Positions 32,774-41,154 of a DNA stretch of 45,293 bases are shown piece by piece. The translations under genes were made by a program, and so were the position numbers. The notes under the pieces are model-generated. The model had not been told where the DNA came from. It made no database searches and was given only the letters and a program-made list of their open reading frames with translations. Source of the DNA: an uncultured Clostridia bacterium (lineage in GTDB: Bacteria > Bacillota > Clostridia > Christensenellales > Borkfalkiaceae); the NCBI GenBank assembly GCA_947630605.1, contig CANRIO010000005.1, positions 1-45,293 on the forward strand. Reading direction: 5' to 3'. Numbering within the stretch: position 1 is the first letter of the stretch; every line of letters begins with the position of its first letter.

Positions 32774-34240
32774 ATGAAATCTTTCGGTGTTTACGAGGAC
32801 GTGGCGGGGCGTACGGGCGGAGATATCTTTATCGGAGTCGTCGGGCCGGTACGCACGGGCAAATCCACGTTCATCAAAAAATTTATGGAGGAACTCGTAC
32901 TGCCGGGGATCGACGGTTCCAAGCGTCAGCGTTCCATCGATGAACTGCCGCAGTCGGCGGCGGGCAGGACGGTCATGACGACGGAGCCGAAATTTGTCCC
33001 CGAACAGGCGGCGGAGATCGCCGTGGGCAACGCCGTCGCCCGCGTGCGCCTCATCGATTGTGTCGGCTATCCCGTCGAAGGGGCGGTGGGGTTTGAAGAG
33101 GAGGGGGCGCCCCGCCTCGTCAAGACCCCTTGGAACGACGGCCCCATTCCCTTCGAGGAGGCCGCGGAGGAGGGGACGAGGAGGGTCGCACGCGACCACT
33201 CGACCATCGACATCCTCGTGACGACGGACGGCTCGGTGACGGGCATCCCGCGCAGCGCATACGAGGCGGCCGAGGAGAAGGCGTTCGAAGAGCTTCGTTT
33301 GGCGCAAAAGCCCTTTGTCATTTTTTTGAACTGCAAGGACCCCGCTGCCTCCGAAGAGCTCCGCGCCGCCCTCGAAGAGAAGTATGCGACGCCCGTCATC
33401 GCGGCAAATGCCGAGCAGATGGACGCCGGGATGGCCGCATCCGTCTTGGAGCGCATCCTCTATGAATTCCCCGTCGTCTCCATCGACATCGATATCCCCG
33501 AATGGATGCGTGTCCTCGATGCGGATACGCCCATCGTCGGCGAACTTTTGGAGGGGGTAAGAAGCGTCGCCCCGAAAATTTGCAAGATGAGCGACTGCGC
33601 CCTCCTCGACACCCTCTTTACGGAGAGTGAAAATCTGACCCCGCCCGTCTCCATCAAAGTGGATGCCGCCACGGGCACCGCACAGTGCCGCATCGAGGCA
33701 CGGGAGGGCGTATTCTATCGTGTACTTGGCGAGCGGTGCGGCGAGGACCTCTCCGATGAATGTGCCCTCATGAACTTCGTCCTCTCCCTTACCGAGGCCA
33801 AAAAGGTGTATGAGCGCGTGGGCAAGGCGTTTGCGGACGCCAAGGAATACGGCTACGGCATTGTCCCGCCCGACACGGTGGAGATGAACCTCTCCGAGCC
33901 CCGCCTCGTCAAAAAGAGCAAGCGGGTGGGTGTCAACTTGCAGGCGGAGGCGCCCAGCTACCACATCATCCGCGTCGACCTCTGCGGGGAAGTGCGTCCC
34001 GCCGTCGGCACCCTCGAACAGAGCGAGGCCTTCGTGAAGAAGATCAACGAGGATCTCAAAGGGGACCCCGAGAAGGCGTGGAACACGAGCATGTTCGGCA
34101 GGACCCTGAAGGAGATGCTCGGCGAGGAGCTCACCGTCAAGAACCGCTCGATGGGGGAGGGGGTCCAGCGCAAGATGCGCAAGACGGTCACCCGCATCGT
34201 CAACGAGGGCAAGGGCGGCGTCATCTGCATCCTTTTGTAG
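32774..34240 (+). CDS. spoIVA: Stage IV sporulation protein A (spore coat basement ATPase)
   Basis: A mother-cell protein that polymerises on the forespore surface with ATP hydrolysis and forms the base for coat assembly. The 488 residues match the family's length. The N-terminal TRAFAC-type NTPase domain has Walker A GPVRTGKS (residues 24-31), a MTTEPKFVPEQA switch region and the LIDCVGYPVEGA stretch. A middle domain and the conserved C-terminal EGKGGVICILL end follow. GGAGG precedes the ATG by 6 bases. Expressed alone from the sigma-E-like promoter. Its presence marks the organism as an endospore former or close relative. Confidence 0.97.
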   Translation: MKSFGVYEDVAGRTGGDIFIGVVGPVRTGKSTFIKKFMEELVLPGIDGSKRQRSIDELPQSAAGRTVMTTEPKFVPEQAAEIAVGNAVARVRLIDCVGYPVEGAVGFEEEGAPRLVKTPWNDGPIPFEEAAEEGTRRVARDHSTIDILVTTDGSVTGIPRSAYEAAEEKAFEELRLAQKPFVIFLNCKDPAASEELRAALEEKYATPVIAANAEQMDAGMAASVLERILYEFPVVSIDIDIPEWMRVLDADTPIVGELLEGVRSVAPKICKMSDCALLDTLFTESENLTPPVSIKVDAATGTAQCRIEAREGVFYRVLGERCGEDLSDECALMNFVLSLTEAKKVYERVGKAFADAKEYGYGIVPPDTVEMNLSEPRLVKKSKRVGVNLQAEAPSYHIIRVDLCGEVRPAVGTLEQSEAFVKKINEDLKGDPEKAWNTSMFGRTLKEMLGEELTVKNRSMGEGVQRKMRKTVTRIVNEGKGGVICILL

Positions 34241-34242
34241 AC

Positions 34243-34620
34243 CCATCTGACAGAAAACCGCCATACCATGTCCGAGGATGATTACCGCGTCATCCTGAGC
34301 TTGTCGAAGGATCCCGAACTACGAAGTCCGCAAAAATCAAGCCCTCCCCCTCGTCAGCGAGGGGGAGGGTGTCGCTTTAGCGACAGGTGGGGGTCCAACC
34401 GCGTCATCCTTGTTTCTCCTCGCTTCGACGCCGCGTGTTTTACCTCCTCATCTCGACGCCGCGTGTTTTATCTCCTCATCTCGACGCCGCGCCGCCTTTT
34501 GGGCGGCGCGGCGGAGGAGACCCCCTCAAACGCACCAAAGCACATTGAGAGGGGATTTCCTCGCTTCGCTCGGAATGAGGGCTGGCCCACCCCACCAAGG
34601 AGGGGGTTTGCTTTGCCATA
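34243..34620. repeat. Intergenic island of dispersed repeats (island 3), with 28-base tandem repeats
   Basis: No gene is visible in the 34241-34640 gap. In order it holds: ATACCATGTCCGAGGA (also at 335-350); a family-B unit GCGTCATCCTGAGCTTGTCGAAGGATCC (from about 34290); a family-A two-hairpin unit (CCCTCCCCCTC/GAGGGGGAGGG then GTCGCT/AGCGAC, about 34343-34392); 2.8 copies of a 28-base direct repeat (34416-34443, 34444-34471, 34472-34493; core TCGACGCCGCGTGTTTTA); a 12-bp GC hairpin (34485-34496 with 34502-34513); and a final C-rich/G-rich piece near 34587-34610. Confidence 0.75.
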
Positions 34621-34645
34621 TTTCCCGAATATTTTTGTGCATCGC

Positions 34646-34674
34646 TTGACAATGCCGCGAACATTTTCTATAAT
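34646..34674 (+). promoter_or_regulatory. Consensus sigma-A promoter of mscS
   Basis: Perfect TTGACA (34646-34651), 17-base spacer, perfect TATAAT (34669-34674). GGGAGG precedes the ATG at 34702. Confidence 0.9.
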
Positions 34675-34701
34675 GTTGCAAGAAGCCACGGGAGGCATAT
34701 T

Positions 34702-35688
34702 ATGGAAGAAGAAAACAACAACTCTCCCAAAGAAGTTTTCGAACAGCTGAAAAAGGGGAAACTCAAGAAGTCCACGATCGTCGGGCTCGTCTTTCTCGGC
34801 ATCTTTGCAGTCGTGACCATCCTCGGGTTCGTGTTCTATAGAGAACTGCGTTCTAAGACGGGTTGGTTCGCCACCCATGATACGGGCATCGCATTTTTCA
34901 ACGGCGTCCTTCGCGTCGTCCCGAAGATTGTCACGAGCATCATGATCTTATTTCTCACCCTGCTCGTCCTCTATATCGTATGTGCCATCATCAAGAGGAT
35001 CTTTCGGGGGACGCCGAGAAGGGTCACCATCGGGAAACTTGTCAACAGTATCTTCAAGGCGGTCGTCTGGATCGTCTGCGTCATTGCCATTCTTGCCGCA
35101 TGGGGCGTGAACGTGGCCGCTCTCATCGCAGGGGCGGGCGTCCTCACCCTCATCATAGGCCTCGGTATGCAGAGCCTCATCGCCGACGTCGTCGCGGGCG
35201 TCTTTCTCGTGTGTGACGGTACCCTGCAAGTGGGGGACATCGTGCAGATCGACGGCTGGCGCGGCGAGGTACAGGAGATCGGTATCCGCAATACAAAACT
35301 CATCAACGCCTCGGGGGACATCCGCGTTGCCAACAACAGCACCATAAAAGTCTTCGTCAACCAGAGCCGCGCGAATTCCTTCCCGACGGTCACCGTCGGC
35401 GTGGAGTACGGCGAGGACTTAAAGCGCATCGAACGCATCTTCGAGGAGAGCAAGGGGGAGATCCGTTCCCACCTTCCGCTCATTCTCGACGATCCGAAAT
35501 ATTTGGGCGTGGACGCCCTCGACGGTTCGAGCGTCAACCTTCTCTTCGGGGCGCACTGCAAGGAGGGAGACTTCTTCCAGGTCCAAAGAGATCTGAAGCG
35601 GGAGATCAAACTTCTCTTCGATGCAAACGGGATCAACATTCCCTTCCCGCAGGTCGTCGTCAACTACCGCGAGAGGGAAAAGGCGTAA
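34702..35688 (+). CDS. mscS: MscS-type small-conductance mechanosensitive channel
   Basis: A membrane channel that opens under membrane tension and releases solutes on osmotic downshock. The 328 residues hold three membrane helices (about 24-46, 70-95 and the pore-lining 137-172, rich in Gly/Ala: GAGVLTLIIGLGMQSLIADV). The MscS beta-domain (GTLQVGDIVQIDGWRGEVQEIGIRNTKL) and a mixed cytosolic C-terminus follow. It is transcribed alone; a terminator that contains the next gene's promoter follows. Confidence 0.95.
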   Translation: MEEENNNSPKEVFEQLKKGKLKKSTIVGLVFLGIFAVVTILGFVFYRELRSKTGWFATHDTGIAFFNGVLRVVPKIVTSIMILFLTLLVLYIVCAIIKRIFRGTPRRVTIGKLVNSIFKAVVWIVCVIAILAAWGVNVAALIAGAGVLTLIIGLGMQSLIADVVAGVFLVCDGTLQVGDIVQIDGWRGEVQEIGIRNTKLINASGDIRVANNSTIKVFVNQSRANSFPTVTVGVEYGEDLKRIERIFEESKGEIRSHLPLILDDPKYLGVDALDGSSVNLLFGAHCKEGDFFQVQRDLKREIKLLFDANGINIPFPQVVVNYREREKA

Positions 35689-35706
35689 CCGAAAAAGCGG
35701 AAAATT

Positions 35707-35742
35707 TGCGGCGGAGCATTGACAATCCCGCCGCATTTTTTT
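35707..35742 (+). terminator. mscS terminator that encloses the next promoter
   Basis: TGCGGCGG (35707-35714) pairs with CCGCCGCA (35728-35735), followed by seven T. The 13-base loop contains the TTGACA of the next promoter. Confidence 0.8.
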
Positions 35743-35747
35743 ATAAT
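35719..35747 (+). promoter_or_regulatory. Consensus promoter of the UDP-sugar pyrophosphorylase operon
   Basis: Perfect TTGACA (35719-35724), 17-base spacer, perfect TATAAT (35742-35747). The -35 lies in the loop and the spacer across the 3' arm and T-run of the mscS terminator. Confidence 0.88.
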
Positions 35748-35776
35748 ATGAATAGACTCAACGCAAGGGGGATGCC

Positions 35777-36979
35777 ATGGACCTCACAGAGCGGCTCAAG
35801 GCCTTTGGGCAGGAGCATCTTCTCAATACGGACGGCCTCACGAAGGAAGAGCGGGAGGCCTATCTTTCCGAGCTCTCGCTTGTCGACCTCACCGCATGCG
35901 AGGCACATGGGAATATTTTTGCGCAAAAGGGGGAGATCTCGCCCATCGAAGGGCTGTCCGCCGACGCCATTCAAAGGAGACTGGACGAATACACCGCCGC
36001 AGGTATATCCGCCATCCGTGCGGGGAAAGTCGCCGCCGTCCTTCTCGCGGGCGGGCAGGGCACACGGCTGGGGTTCGACGGTCCGAAGGGCACCTTCAAT
36101 ATGGGCACCAGGCGCCGTCCTCGCTACATCTTCGAACTCCTCATCGAAAATCTGCTTTCGGTGTGCAAAAAAAGCGGGGCGTTCGTTCCCCTCCTCATCA
36201 TGACGAGCGAGAAGAACGACTTTGCCACGCGGGAATTTTTGCGGCAGCACGGCTATTTCGGCTATCCCGAGGAACAGGTCCGCTTCTTCGTGCAGGAGAT
36301 GTATCCCTGCACCGATTTTGACGGAAAAATTTTGTTGGAGGCGAGGGGCAAGCTCGCCCTCTCCCCGAACGGGAACGGCGGCTGGTTCTCCTCTTTGAAG
36401 AGGGCGGGCATCGCAAAGGACTTTCCCGACGTGGAGTGGTACAACGTCTTCGGCGTCGACAATGTCCTCCAGAAGATCGCGGATCCCGCCTTTGTCGGGG
36501 CGACCATCCTCTCCGGGGCACCCTGCGGGGCGAAGTATGTCAAAAAGAGAAGGTGGAAGGAGCGCGTCGGCGTCCTCTGCCTCGAGGACGGAACGCCCTC
36601 CGTCATCGAGTACTACGAACTTCCCGAGGAGCTTGCCAAGGCCCGCGGGGAGGGGAGAGAACTTCTCTACCGCTTCGGCATGACGCTCAACTATCTCTTC
36701 TCCGCCCGTCTTCTTGACGAGATCTCCACCGCAAAGATCCCCGTTCACGCCGTCAAAAAGGTCATTCCCTACCTTGGCGAAGGCGGCCAGACTGTCTACC
36801 CCAAAAAGCCCAACGGATACAAATATGAGACGCTGATCTTGGACATGGTACGCCTCTCGGGCGCCTGCCTTCCCTTCGAAGTTATCCGGAGCGAGGAATT
36901 CGCCCCCGTAAAAAACAAGCACGGAAGGGATGGCGTCGCCTCCGCAAGGCGCATGCTCTGGCTGAAAGGAAAACTGTAA
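35777..36979 (+). CDS. UTP-dependent UDP-sugar pyrophosphorylase, eukaryotic UAP/AGX type
   Basis: Makes a UDP-sugar (UDP-N-acetylglucosamine, or UDP-glucose/galactose) and pyrophosphate from UTP and the sugar 1-phosphate, for cell-envelope polysaccharide. The 400 residues carry the UDPGP-family nucleotide loop LLAGGQGTRLGFDGPKGTF (residues 89-107), the GNGGWFSSL segment, YNVFGVDN, and a C-terminal KKPNGYKYE region with conserved lysines. This is the eukaryotic-like type found in some Firmicutes and Bacteroidetes, unrelated in domain layout to the bacterial bifunctional GlmU. AAGGGG precedes the ATG. First gene of an operon with the metallo-beta-lactamase protein, recX, birA and nnrD; it abuts the next start codon. 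Confidence 0.88.
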   Translation: MDLTERLKAFGQEHLLNTDGLTKEEREAYLSELSLVDLTACEAHGNIFAQKGEISPIEGLSADAIQRRLDEYTAAGISAIRAGKVAAVLLAGGQGTRLGFDGPKGTFNMGTRRRPRYIFELLIENLLSVCKKSGAFVPLLIMTSEKNDFATREFLRQHGYFGYPEEQVRFFVQEMYPCTDFDGKILLEARGKLALSPNGNGGWFSSLKRAGIAKDFPDVEWYNVFGVDNVLQKIADPAFVGATILSGAPCGAKYVKKRRWKERVGVLCLEDGTPSVIEYYELPEELAKARGEGRELLYRFGMTLNYLFSARLLDEISTAKIPVHAVKKVIPYLGEGGQTVYPKKPNGYKYETLILDMVRLSGACLPFEVIRSEEFAPVKNKHGRDGVASARRMLWLKGKL

Positions 36980-38116
36980 ATGGCGAGAAAAAGAGCAAAA
37001 AACAAGTCAAAAAAGAGGAACGCGCGGACACTATTCATCACCGTCGCGGTCGTACTGATCCTCGCGCTCGCCGCGGGGGCATTCTGGTATTTCTTTGTCT
37101 ATAAGAAGGAAAAGAAAGAGGGAGAGATCGTCTCGGGCGAGCTCACCATCCGCTTCCCCGAACTCGGCAACGGCAATGCGGGGGATTGCACCCTCATCAA
37201 GGTGGGGGACACCGAAATGCTCATCGACGCCGGTTCCAAGCGCGGCTCCGCGGCGACCCTCGTTCCCTTCATTCAGAAATATTGCACGGACGGAGTTCTC
37301 GAATATGTCATCGCAACGCACGCCCACGAGGACCACATCGCGGCATTCGTGGGAAATGACGGCACGGACGGCATCTTCGCGAATTTCGCGTGCAAGACCA
37401 TCATCGACTATGCCCTCAAGAACACTACTTCGCAAATTTCGAAGGACTATGAACGGCTCCGCGACGAGGAAGTTTCCACCACTTCGGGTGCGGTGCACTA
37501 TACCGCCCTCGATTGTTGGAACGGTACAAAGGGCGCCGCACGTAGCTATTCGCTTGCCGAGGGCGTCTCCTTCGAGATCCTCTACCAGAAGTTCTACGAG
37601 AATAAGTCCTCCGATGAGAACAACTATTCCGTCTGCCTGCTTCTTACCCATGGGGAAAATAAATTTCTCTTCACGGGCGATCTCGAAGAGGCGGGGGAGA
37701 AGAGCCTTGTCGAGAGCAACACCTTCCCGCATGTGAAGCTCTTCAAGGGAGGCCACCACGGAAGTCCCACTTCCTCCAACGACGTGCTTCTCGAAAAGAT
37801 CACGCCCGAGAACGTGTGCGTCTGCTGTTGTGCGGGGTCCTATGAATACTCCAAAACAGACGAGAACACCTTCCCCTCGCAGGCCTTTATCGACCGCGTG
37901 GCGAAGTACACCAAGAACATCTACGTAACCACCATGTCCGTGGGCATCGACAAAGTAAACAAGAAGACGTCGGGCTATACCTCCATGAACGGCGACATCA
38001 CCGTGACCTCATCCTCAAGCGGCGTCATCGTCACGGGAAGCAACAACAGCACCATTCTGAAAGAGACGCAGTGGTTCAAAGACAACCGCACTTGGCCGCA
38101 AAACGGCGTGGAGTAG
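36980..38116 (+). CDS. Membrane-anchored metallo-beta-lactamase-fold hydrolase, ComEC C-terminal type
   Basis: A 378-residue protein with a lysine/arginine-rich start, one membrane helix (about 17-40) and an external metallo-beta-lactamase domain. Metal ligands are visible as HAHEDH (His114, His116, Asp118, His119), FTGDLEEAGE and KGGHHGS. The pattern is that of the ComEC/Rec2 C-terminal domain and its stand-alone relatives, thought to act on DNA or phosphodiesters. The exact substrate is unknown. The ATG directly follows the upstream stop codon. Confidence 0.88.
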   Translation: MARKRAKNKSKKRNARTLFITVAVVLILALAAGAFWYFFVYKKEKKEGEIVSGELTIRFPELGNGNAGDCTLIKVGDTEMLIDAGSKRGSAATLVPFIQKYCTDGVLEYVIATHAHEDHIAAFVGNDGTDGIFANFACKTIIDYALKNTTSQISKDYERLRDEEVSTTSGAVHYTALDCWNGTKGAARSYSLAEGVSFEILYQKFYENKSSDENNYSVCLLLTHGENKFLFTGDLEEAGEKSLVESNTFPHVKLFKGGHHGSPTSSNDVLLEKITPENVCVCCCAGSYEYSKTDENTFPSQAFIDRVAKYTKNIYVTTMSVGIDKVNKKTSGYTSMNGDITVTSSSSGVIVTGSNNSTILKETQWFKDNRTWPQNGVE

Positions 38117-38120
38117 CCCC

Positions 38121-38756
38121 GTGCCCGAGATCACTTCCATCACCCCCCAAAAGAAGGACAAGTCCCGCGTGAACATCGCGATCGACGGGAGATTTTTTTG
38201 CGGCATGAAGCTCGAGACCGTCATGCAGAACCGCCTCAAGGCGGGGATGGCCATTACCCCCGAGGAACTCTCCCGCATGCAGTTCGAGAGCGAAAAGCTC
38301 ACCGCCTTCGACAAAGCGCTCACGCACATTTCCCACTCCATGAAGACGGAAAAAGAGATGCGCGATTTTTTGCGGGGGAAGGGGTATCTTGAAGAGATCA
38401 TCTCCTTTGTCATCGATAAGATGAAGGGGTACGGTTATCTCGACGACAGAGAGTACGCCGCCCGCTACTATGAGAGCGTAAAGAGCCGAAAGGGTGCCCG
38501 CCTCATCGCATTGGAACTCCGAAGAAAGGGGGTGGGCGACGAGGAGATCGCAAGCGCCCTCGAGGAGCCTGAAGGGGAGGAAGAGAGCGCGAAGGCCGTC
38601 CTTGAAAAATACCTTCGCGGCAAGGACCCCTCCGACCCCAAGACCTACCGCAAGGCCTATTCCCATCTCCTCTCCAAGGGGTTTGACGGCGATACGGTGC
38701 GGGACGTTCTGCGGGATGTCCTCAAGGGAGCGCACGATGAAGACGATCCTACTTGA
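38121..38756 (+). CDS. recX: RecX regulator of RecA
   Basis: Binds RecA filaments and limits recombination and the SOS response. The 211 residues show RecX three-helix repeats (MRDFLRGKGYLEEIISFVIDKMKGYGYLDDREYAARYYE, then LRRKGVGDEEIASALE). The start appears to be GTG at 38121, four bases after the upstream stop codon, with GGAG 8 bases before it; no useful ATG lies further up. It overlaps birA by 20 bases. recA is not in the window. Confidence 0.9.
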   Translation: MPEITSITPQKKDKSRVNIAIDGRFFCGMKLETVMQNRLKAGMAITPEELSRMQFESEKLTAFDKALTHISHSMKTEKEMRDFLRGKGYLEEIISFVIDKMKGYGYLDDREYAARYYESVKSRKGARLIALELRRKGVGDEEIASALEEPEGEEESAKAVLEKYLRGKDPSDPKTYRKAYSHLLSKGFDGDTVRDVLRDVLKGAHDEDDPT

Positions 38757-39474
38757 GAGCACTTCCTCCACCAACGAATACATCAAAAAATTCCTCCCGC
38801 TCGGAGAGGATGTCGCGCTCTGCGCCGTCCGTCAGACGGCTGGAAGGGGGACGAAGGGCAGGAGCTTCCTCTCGGAAGAGGGGGGCGTATATTGCTCCTT
38901 TTTGAACTTTTACAGAGATTTCCCCGCCTCGGAGGCATTCCGCATCATGGCGCATGCCGCCGTCTCCGTCTGCAGGACGGCAAAGTTTTTCGGCGCGGAG
39001 CCCTCTGTCAAGTGGCCCAACGATATCTTCGCAAAGGGGAGAAAACTTGCAGGCATCCTCATCGAAAATGCCCTTTTCGGGGAGAAGATCTCTTGCAGCA
39101 TCGTCGGGATCGGGCTCAACGTCGCAAACGACGTCTCCGCCCTCGGCGGGATCGCGATCTCCCTTGCGGAGGCCGCGGGGAAACCTTTAAGCCCAAAGGA
39201 GGTCCGCCCCGTCCTCATCGACAATTTTTCGCGGAAAAGCGATCTTCAGGAATATCTCTCCTTTGTCCGCTTTTGGGGGAAGGAAGTGCGTGTCACGGAG
39301 GGCGAAAGATGCTATACCGCCATCGCCGAGCGCGTCCTCGAGGACGGACGGTTGGAGATCAAAGAGGGGGGGGCATGTCCGCATCCTCTCCGCTGCAGAG
39401 ATCGATTTGAACATTTGAGAGGTCAATATGAAATACGCAAAAAATTACAGAGAAGCCTTGGAAGAAAAATTTGA
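38737..39474 (+). CDS. birA: Biotin-protein ligase, catalytic domain only; C-terminus probably frameshifted
   Basis: Attaches biotin to carboxylase carrier proteins through biotinyl-AMP. There is no N-terminal helix-turn-helix, so it is a class I enzyme that does not repress genes. Motifs: GRGTKGRS (residues 36-43), VKWPNDIF, and GRKLAGILIE with the catalytic lysine. A run of eight G at 39366-39373 sits near the end. As written, the frame runs on to 39474 and overlaps nnrD by 47 bases, ending in unfamily-like residues. With seven G the protein would end HVRILSAAEIDLNI at 39418, just before the nnrD ribosome binding site. A sequencing error or a slippery tract is likely. Confidence 0.9.
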   Translation: MKTILLESTSSTNEYIKKFLPLGEDVALCAVRQTAGRGTKGRSFLSEEGGVYCSFLNFYRDFPASEAFRIMAHAAVSVCRTAKFFGAEPSVKWPNDIFAKGRKLAGILIENALFGEKISCSIVGIGLNVANDVSALGGIAISLAEAAGKPLSPKEVRPVLIDNFSRKSDLQEYLSFVRFWGKEVRVTEGERCYTAIAERVLEDGRLEIKEGGACPHPLRCRDRFEHLRGQYEIRKKLQRSLGRKI

Positions 39475-40339
39475 GGACGGCCCCGTCGCCCTCTTCGAGG
39501 ATGGGGATGTCGCCGCACTCTTTCCTCCGCGCAGAGAAAACCTCAACAAGGGGGACTGCGGAAGCGTCGCCATTCTTGCGGGGGAGGGGCTCTTCGGTGC
39601 ACCGCTCATGGCGGTCGGCGCGGCCCTTCGCTCGGGCGCAGGCTACACAAAGCTCTATCTTCCGCACACGGACAGCCGTGAGATAGGCGAAGTGCGCCGC
39701 ACGGTCTTTTCCGCAAAATATCCCGCCTGCATCGTGAAGTTCTATGCGGGGGAGCCCCTCTCCGACAGAGCGGTCGCCTTCGGCATGGGAGCGGGCATGA
39801 CGCCCGCCACAAGGGAGACGCTCGAGACCCTTCTCAAGACCTATCAGAGCGGCACCCTCGTCCTCGATGCGGACGCCCTCAACGTGCTTGCCGCCGAAAA
39901 GATGCAGGGCCTTTTGCGGGGAAGGAGTTGTTCCGTCGTCATCACTCCGCACCCCAAGGAGTTCTCCCGCATCTCGGGCAGGTCGATCTACGAAATTCTG
40001 TCTGACCCCGTCCTCTACGCGAAGACTTTTGCGGAGGAATACGGCGTGACCGTCGTTTTGAAGGATCATCGCACCGTCATCACCGACGGCAAACGGGTGG
40101 CCGTCAACATGACGGGTTCGCCCGCACTCGCAAAGGGGGGAAGCGGGGACGCGCTCTCGGGCTTCCTCGCGGGGACGGTCGCCCGCGGCCTTGCTCCCTT
40201 CGAGGCGGCCGTTGCTTCATGCTATGTCCTCGGCCGTGCGGGGGAGATCGCCGCCCGCGACATGGGGGAATACTCTCCCGATGCGACGGACGTCACTTCC
40301 CGCATTCCCGCGGCGATCAAGGGGCTCTATGAGGCATAG
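39428..40339 (+). CDS. nnrD: ADP-dependent NAD(P)H-hydrate dehydratase
   Basis: Repairs damaged NADH/NADPH by dehydrating the S-hydrate form with ADP. The 303-residue product is the ribokinase-like C-terminal half of YjeF proteins, without the NnrE epimerase half. Motifs: GSVAILAGEGLFGAPLMA near the start, VVITPHPKEFSRI, and the nucleotide-site GSPALAKGGSGDALSG. AGAGGT precedes the ATG. It is last in the operon and overlaps the convergent membrane-protein gene by 13 bases. Confidence 0.94.
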   Translation: MKYAKNYREALEEKFEDGPVALFEDGDVAALFPPRRENLNKGDCGSVAILAGEGLFGAPLMAVGAALRSGAGYTKLYLPHTDSREIGEVRRTVFSAKYPACIVKFYAGEPLSDRAVAFGMGAGMTPATRETLETLLKTYQSGTLVLDADALNVLAAEKMQGLLRGRSCSVVITPHPKEFSRISGRSIYEILSDPVLYAKTFAEEYGVTVVLKDHRTVITDGKRVAVNMTGSPALAKGGSGDALSGFLAGTVARGLAPFEAAVASCYVLGRAGEIAARDMGEYSPDATDVTSRIPAAIKGLYEA

Positions 40340-41085
40340 CCGAGCATGCGGATGAACACGGAGAGAAGGAGCAAGACGCTTCCCGAGATGAGGTAGTACA
40401 AGGGGAAGATAGCAAAGAGGCTCATGATGAGAAGTAAGATGCCGCCTGTGAAGAACGGGCGTGCATTTTTTTTGGAGAAGACGCGCCTGATCCTCGCCTT
40501 GAATTTGGGGCGGGGGATCTCGCCGCAGATGAGCTTTTCGGGCGTCGTCCCTGTCCGTTCGAAGAGGGAGAAGATCTCATCGCCCTTCACCGTCTTCCGC
40601 CCGAAGGAGGAGAGCAGTTTTTCCGCCTCCGCGGTGAGGGCGTTGCAGGCAAGCACGAAGGGGGAGGAACCGAAGCGCTTCAAAGCGCCTGCCGCCGTGT
40701 CCGCCGAGAGGGGCTGCATCGTGAAGATGGGAACGAGCGGTTCCCCCTCCACGACGAGGAGATCCTCCTCCATTTTCGCCTCTTTTCCGTCTGCAAGATA
40801 GGCGCAAAGGAGGACGTCCCGAACCTTCTCTTCCCTTTCGAGGGCGAGGTGCAAGAGCAGTTTTTCTTGTCTTTCCCGCTCCGCCCGCGAAAGCACTTTT
40901 TTGCGATGGCCGTGAAAAGCGATCGCAAAACTTGATCCGAGGACGGCGAGGGCGATGAGGGTCGCCGAGAGAAAGACCACCCATGTCGCGGCGCGGAAAT
41001 AGCGCAAGAGCCCGACGGATAAAAACCACGCCGCGGCCGCATAGAAGAGGGCGTCTAAAAGAAGTGGGGGATAGAGTTTTTTCAT
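40327..41085 (-). CDS. Membrane protein of unknown function with cytosolic middle domain
   Basis: Not recognised. The 252 residues have two hydrophobic segments near the start (about 8-28 and 34-54), a soluble middle of about 145 residues (55-200) with mixed alpha/beta character and no clear catalytic motif, and two hydrophobic segments at the end (about 212-230 and 232-248). It may sense or process something at the membrane. The frame is open to 41967 but that part lies inside nadD. The start at 41085 has no clear ribosome binding site. Divergent from nadD, with 69 bases between. Confidence 0.75.
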   Translation of the reverse strand: MKKLYPPLLLDALFYAAAAWFLSVGLLRYFRAATWVVFLSATLIALAVLGSSFAIAFHGHRKKVLSRAERERQEKLLLHLALEREEKVRDVLLCAYLADGKEAKMEEDLLVVEGEPLVPIFTMQPLSADTAAGALKRFGSSPFVLACNALTAEAEKLLSSFGRKTVKGDEIFSLFERTGTTPEKLICGEIPRPKFKARIRRVFSKKNARPFFTGGILLLIMSLFAIFPLYYLISGSVLLLLSVFIRMLGYAS

Positions 41086-41119
41086 ATGCGGATTTTTGAC
41101 AAAATGAGGGAAATTAAAC

Positions 41120-41148
41120 TTGCAATGGCGCAGAAAATATAGTATAAT
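41120..41148 (+). promoter_or_regulatory. Promoter of nadD-yqeK
   Basis: TTGCAA (41120-41125), 17-base spacer, TATAAT (41143-41148). Only six bases separate the -10 from the nadD ATG, so transcription should start at or next to the A of the start codon. Confidence 0.8.
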
Positions 41149-41154
41149 GGTTGC

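Noticed and set aside
34416-34493. Possible CRISPR array
   Set aside because: The 28-base repeats are directly adjacent with no spacers, there are fewer than three full copies, and no cas genes are nearby.
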